A DNA stretch of 64,000 nt, taken from contig CP040556.1 in the NCBI GenBank assembly GCA_013378335.1, positions 186,001 through 250,000 of the forward strand, read 5' to 3'. Origin of the DNA: Streptococcus sanguinis. GTDB taxonomy: Bacteria; Bacillota; Bacilli; Lactobacillales; Streptococcaceae. The position numbers were made by a program, and so were the translations under genes. The notes below the pieces were generated by a model. The model was not told where the DNA came from. It did not search any database and saw nothing but the letters and a program-made list of their open reading frames with translations. Of the stretch, positions 62,105 through 64,000 are shown in pieces. How positions within the stretch are numbered: position 1 is the stretch's first letter; each line of letters opens with the position of its first letter.

Positions 62105-62464
62105 TTGAGAAAAAACTATCGCGTCAAGAGCGAAAAAGATTTTAATGCGATTTTTAAAAAAGGACAGAGTTTTGCTAATCGAAAATTTGTCGTCTACATG
62201 CTAGAAAAAGAGCAAAAGCATTTTCGGGTTGGAATTTCCGTCAGTAAAAAGCTGGGGAATGCAGTGGTTCGTAATCGTATTAAAAGAAAAATCCGCCATG
62301 TCTTGATGCAGCATCAAAAACAGTTAGTCCAGGCAGACTTCGTCGTTATCGCCCGTAAAGGAGTGGAGGAGCTGGACTACCACCAAGTTGAACAAAATTT
62401 ATTGCATGTGTTAAAAATTGCTAAACTTTATCAGGAAGGATTCATTTGTGAAACAGAAAAGTAA
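62105..62464 (+). CDS. rnpA: Ribonuclease P protein component
   Basis: A 119-residue basic protein that helps RNase P RNA trim the 5' end of pre-tRNAs. The RNR motif region is [20 protein letters not shown], and the N-terminus is [20 protein letters not shown]. The start is TTG at 62105, with GGAG 6 bp upstream. It overlaps yidC by 17 bp. Confidence 0.95.
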   Translation: MRKNYRVKSEKDFNAIFKKGQSFANRKFVVYMLEKEQKHFRVGISVSKKLGNAVVRNRIKRKIRHVLMQHQKQLVQADFVVIARKGVEELDYHQVEQNLLHVLKIAKLYQEGFICETEK

Positions 62465-63263
62465 ATTAGGGATTTTGCTGGTCGCCTCGCTGCTCTTTCT
62501 CACAGCCTGCGGAACCAGTCAAGTAACGGCCGATTCAAATGGCTTCTGGGAGAAGCTGGTCTATTTCTTTGCGGACACCATTCGGTTTCTATCCTTTGGT
62601 GGAAGCAAGGGGATTGGGATTATTCTCTTTACCTTGATTATCCGGACAGTTCTCCTGCCGGTCTTCCAATTCCAGACGACTTCTTCACGCAAGCTGCAGG
62701 AAGTACAGCCGCATATCAAGCAACTGCAGGAAAAGTATCCTGGCAAGGATATGGAGAGCAGAACAGCCTTGGCTGAGGAAACTCAAAAACTCTACAAAGA
62801 AATGGGTGTCAATCCTTATGCCTCATTCATTCCACTCTTTATCCAGATGCCGGTGCTCTTGGCTCTGTTTCAAGCCCTGACTCGGGTTGAATTTATGAAA
62901 ACAGGTCACTTCCTCTGGCTTAATCTAGGAGCGACAGATCCGACCTTTATTCTTCCGCTGTTGGCGGCTCTCTTCACTTTCTTCAGTACCTGGCTTTCAA
63001 ACAAGGCCTTGCCTGAGAGAAATGGCGGGATGACAGTCATGATGTACCTGATGCCAGTGGTGATTTTCTTTTTTGCCCTTTATGCGGCGAGCGGGGTAGC
63101 CCTCTACTGGGCGGTCTCAAATGCTTATCAGGTGGTTCAGACCTTGCTGCTGAGCAATCCTTTTAAAATCATTGCTGAGCGGGAAGCCAAGGAACGGTCA
63201 GAGCGTCAATTGGAACAGAAAAAGAAACGTGCCCTGAAAAAAGCACAGAAAAAGAAAAAGTAA
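62448..63263 (+). CDS. yidC: Membrane protein insertase YidC (Oxa1 family)
   Basis: A 271-residue lipoprotein insertase. The signal peptide [20 protein letters not shown] has a lipobox with Cys (LTAC). The five-helix Oxa1 core follows ([20 protein letters not shown] with the conserved Arg; [20 protein letters not shown]), and a basic Lys-rich tail ends KKALRK-type sequence. The start is GTG at 62448, with AAGGA 7 bp upstream, inside the end of rnpA; an earlier in-frame start at 62418 would extend into the rnpA body. Confidence 0.93.
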   Translation: MKQKSKLGILLVASLLFLTACGTSQVTADSNGFWEKLVYFFADTIRFLSFGGSKGIGIILFTLIIRTVLLPVFQFQTTSSRKLQEVQPHIKQLQEKYPGKDMESRTALAEETQKLYKEMGVNPYASFIPLFIQMPVLLALFQALTRVEFMKTGHFLWLNLGATDPTFILPLLAALFTFFSTWLSNKALPERNGGMTVMMYLMPVVIFFFALYAASGVALYWAVSNAYQVVQTLLLSNPFKIIAEREAKERSERQLEQKKKRALKKAQKKKK

Positions 63264-63294
63264 GTAAGAAGGAGGACTCTTGCAATGGTTATTT

Positions 63295-64000
63295 TTACAG
63301 GAGCAAGTGTTGAAGAAGCAATTCAAAATGGTTTGAAAACGTTGGATATTCCACGTATGAGAGCGCATATTACTGTTATTTCACGTGAGAAAAAAGGCTT
63401 TTTAGGTTTGTTTGGCAAGAAGCCAGCTCAGGTGGATGTCGAGCCGATTGCTGAGACGACAGTTGTCAAGGCCAATCAAAAGGCTGTAAAAGGTGTTCCC
63501 GAAGAGATTAACGCTCAGAATGATCCTGTGCAGTCTGTTAGTGAAGCGACGGTTGATTTGGGCCGTGTGGTAGCTGCCATCAAGAAGGTCGAAGGAGAAG
63601 GCGAAGTTATCTCAGATGAGGTCAAGGCTGAAATTCTCAAAAATGACAAGCAAGCCAATACGATTTTAGAAGAGACTGGCACCATTGATCTTCTCAAGAC
63701 CAACCAAGCTATCGATGAGGCAGTTGCTCAAGCAGAAGCAGACGATAACAAGGTTATCTCTTTTGAACAAGCGGCTAAAGACAAGGCTGAGCCGACAGAA
63801 ACAGAAGAAAGCTCTTTTGCTGATTTAGGCATCCAAGTCGAAGCAGACTACGATATTGAAGAAGTAGTTGAAAACGTAACGAACTATGTTCAGAAAATCG
63901 TTGATGAGATGGATGTTGAAGCGGGTATTTCCAGCAGTCACAACCGCCGGACTATCAACATGCAGATTGATACCAATGAACCGGGGCGCGTGATTGGCTA
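63295..64000 (+). CDS. jag: Jag/KhpB RNA-binding protein, N-terminal part
   Basis: The first 235 codons of Jag (KhpB), cut by the window end. The N-terminal Jag domain is complete (MVIFTGASVEEAIQNGLKTL; EKKGFLGLFGKKPAQVDVEP), then a long acidic linker (about residues 60-185), then the beginning of the KH domain (VTNYVQKIVDEMDVEAGISS, NEPGRVIG). It binds RNA and influences cell elongation in streptococci. A GGAGG site lies 10 bp before the ATG. It follows yidC in the usual order. Confidence 0.93.

Overview
The window is chromosomal DNA of a viridans-group Streptococcus, probably close to S. sanguinis or S. gordonii. This rests on protein family content, the small SRP RNA beside tadA, two CiaR-type small RNA genes, the rnpA-yidC-jag block, and gene pairs such as RNase J2/estA and dut...radA/carbonic anhydrase that I know from streptococci. 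The species is an inference, since no 16S or other marker lies in the window.

Layout. 1-3040: start of hslO on the minus strand, a complete IS1182-family element, and an ADP-ribosylglycohydrolase. 3117-7734, minus strand: telA-like and xpaC-like genes, then the fused glutathione synthase gshAB. 8029-12082: purA, a csRNA, tadA, ffs, a 176-bp tandem repeat, and pgi behind a perfect cre site. 12265-17463: a complete sorbitol (glucitol) PTS operon. 17634-20550: three tandem paralogous membrane-anchored proteins of unknown function. 20903-24035: dapH-dapL-fthC-rhomboid. 24136-26080, minus strand: gpsA-galU. 26241-29718: a heterodimeric ABC exporter. 29900-31304: a class I glutamine amidotransferase-like hydrolase, a second csRNA and a NUDIX hydrolase.

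31509-41152 is a 9.6-kb island bounded by 22-bp direct repeats. It carries a tyrosine integrase, a divergent cI/Cro-type switch with paired operators, a Rha-like regulator, a replisome organizer with a DnaC-like loader, an ArpU-like regulator, a Fic protein and an unknown protein. It has no capsid, terminase or lysis genes. This is the anatomy of a phage satellite (phage-inducible chromosomal island, PICI). It sits directly upstream of the host dut gene and separates it from an apparent older dut promoter and start.

41226-47966: dut, a phosphatase, a methyltransferase-like gene, radA and carbonic anhydrase, then a two-gene ABC transporter. A hydrolase gene is wedged into the radA start between exact 112-bp copies of the radA 5' end, and radA itself seems to start at a non-ATG Ile codon. 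48162-51884: an Mga/PRD-like regulator divergent from a Gls24 envelope-stress operon. 52078-52482: a candidate 405-nt noncoding RNA with a strong cre-overlapped promoter and a strong terminator. 52668-56753: RNase J2, estA and gltX. 56843-59045: a frameshifted lipoprotein gene followed by the second, inverted copy of the IS. 59221-64000: argG-argH, a large inverted-repeat element, then rnpA-yidC-jag (jag is cut by the window end).

The most unusual signals are: (1) both IS copies sit inside rho-independent terminator hairpins and have duplicated the whole hairpin; (2) the satellite island placed at dut; (3) the radA insertion-duplication with its non-canonical start; (4) the cre-controlled orphan RNA upstream of RNase J2. 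Three probable 1-base deletions (34906, 45372 and about 57320) could be real mutations or sequencing indels.
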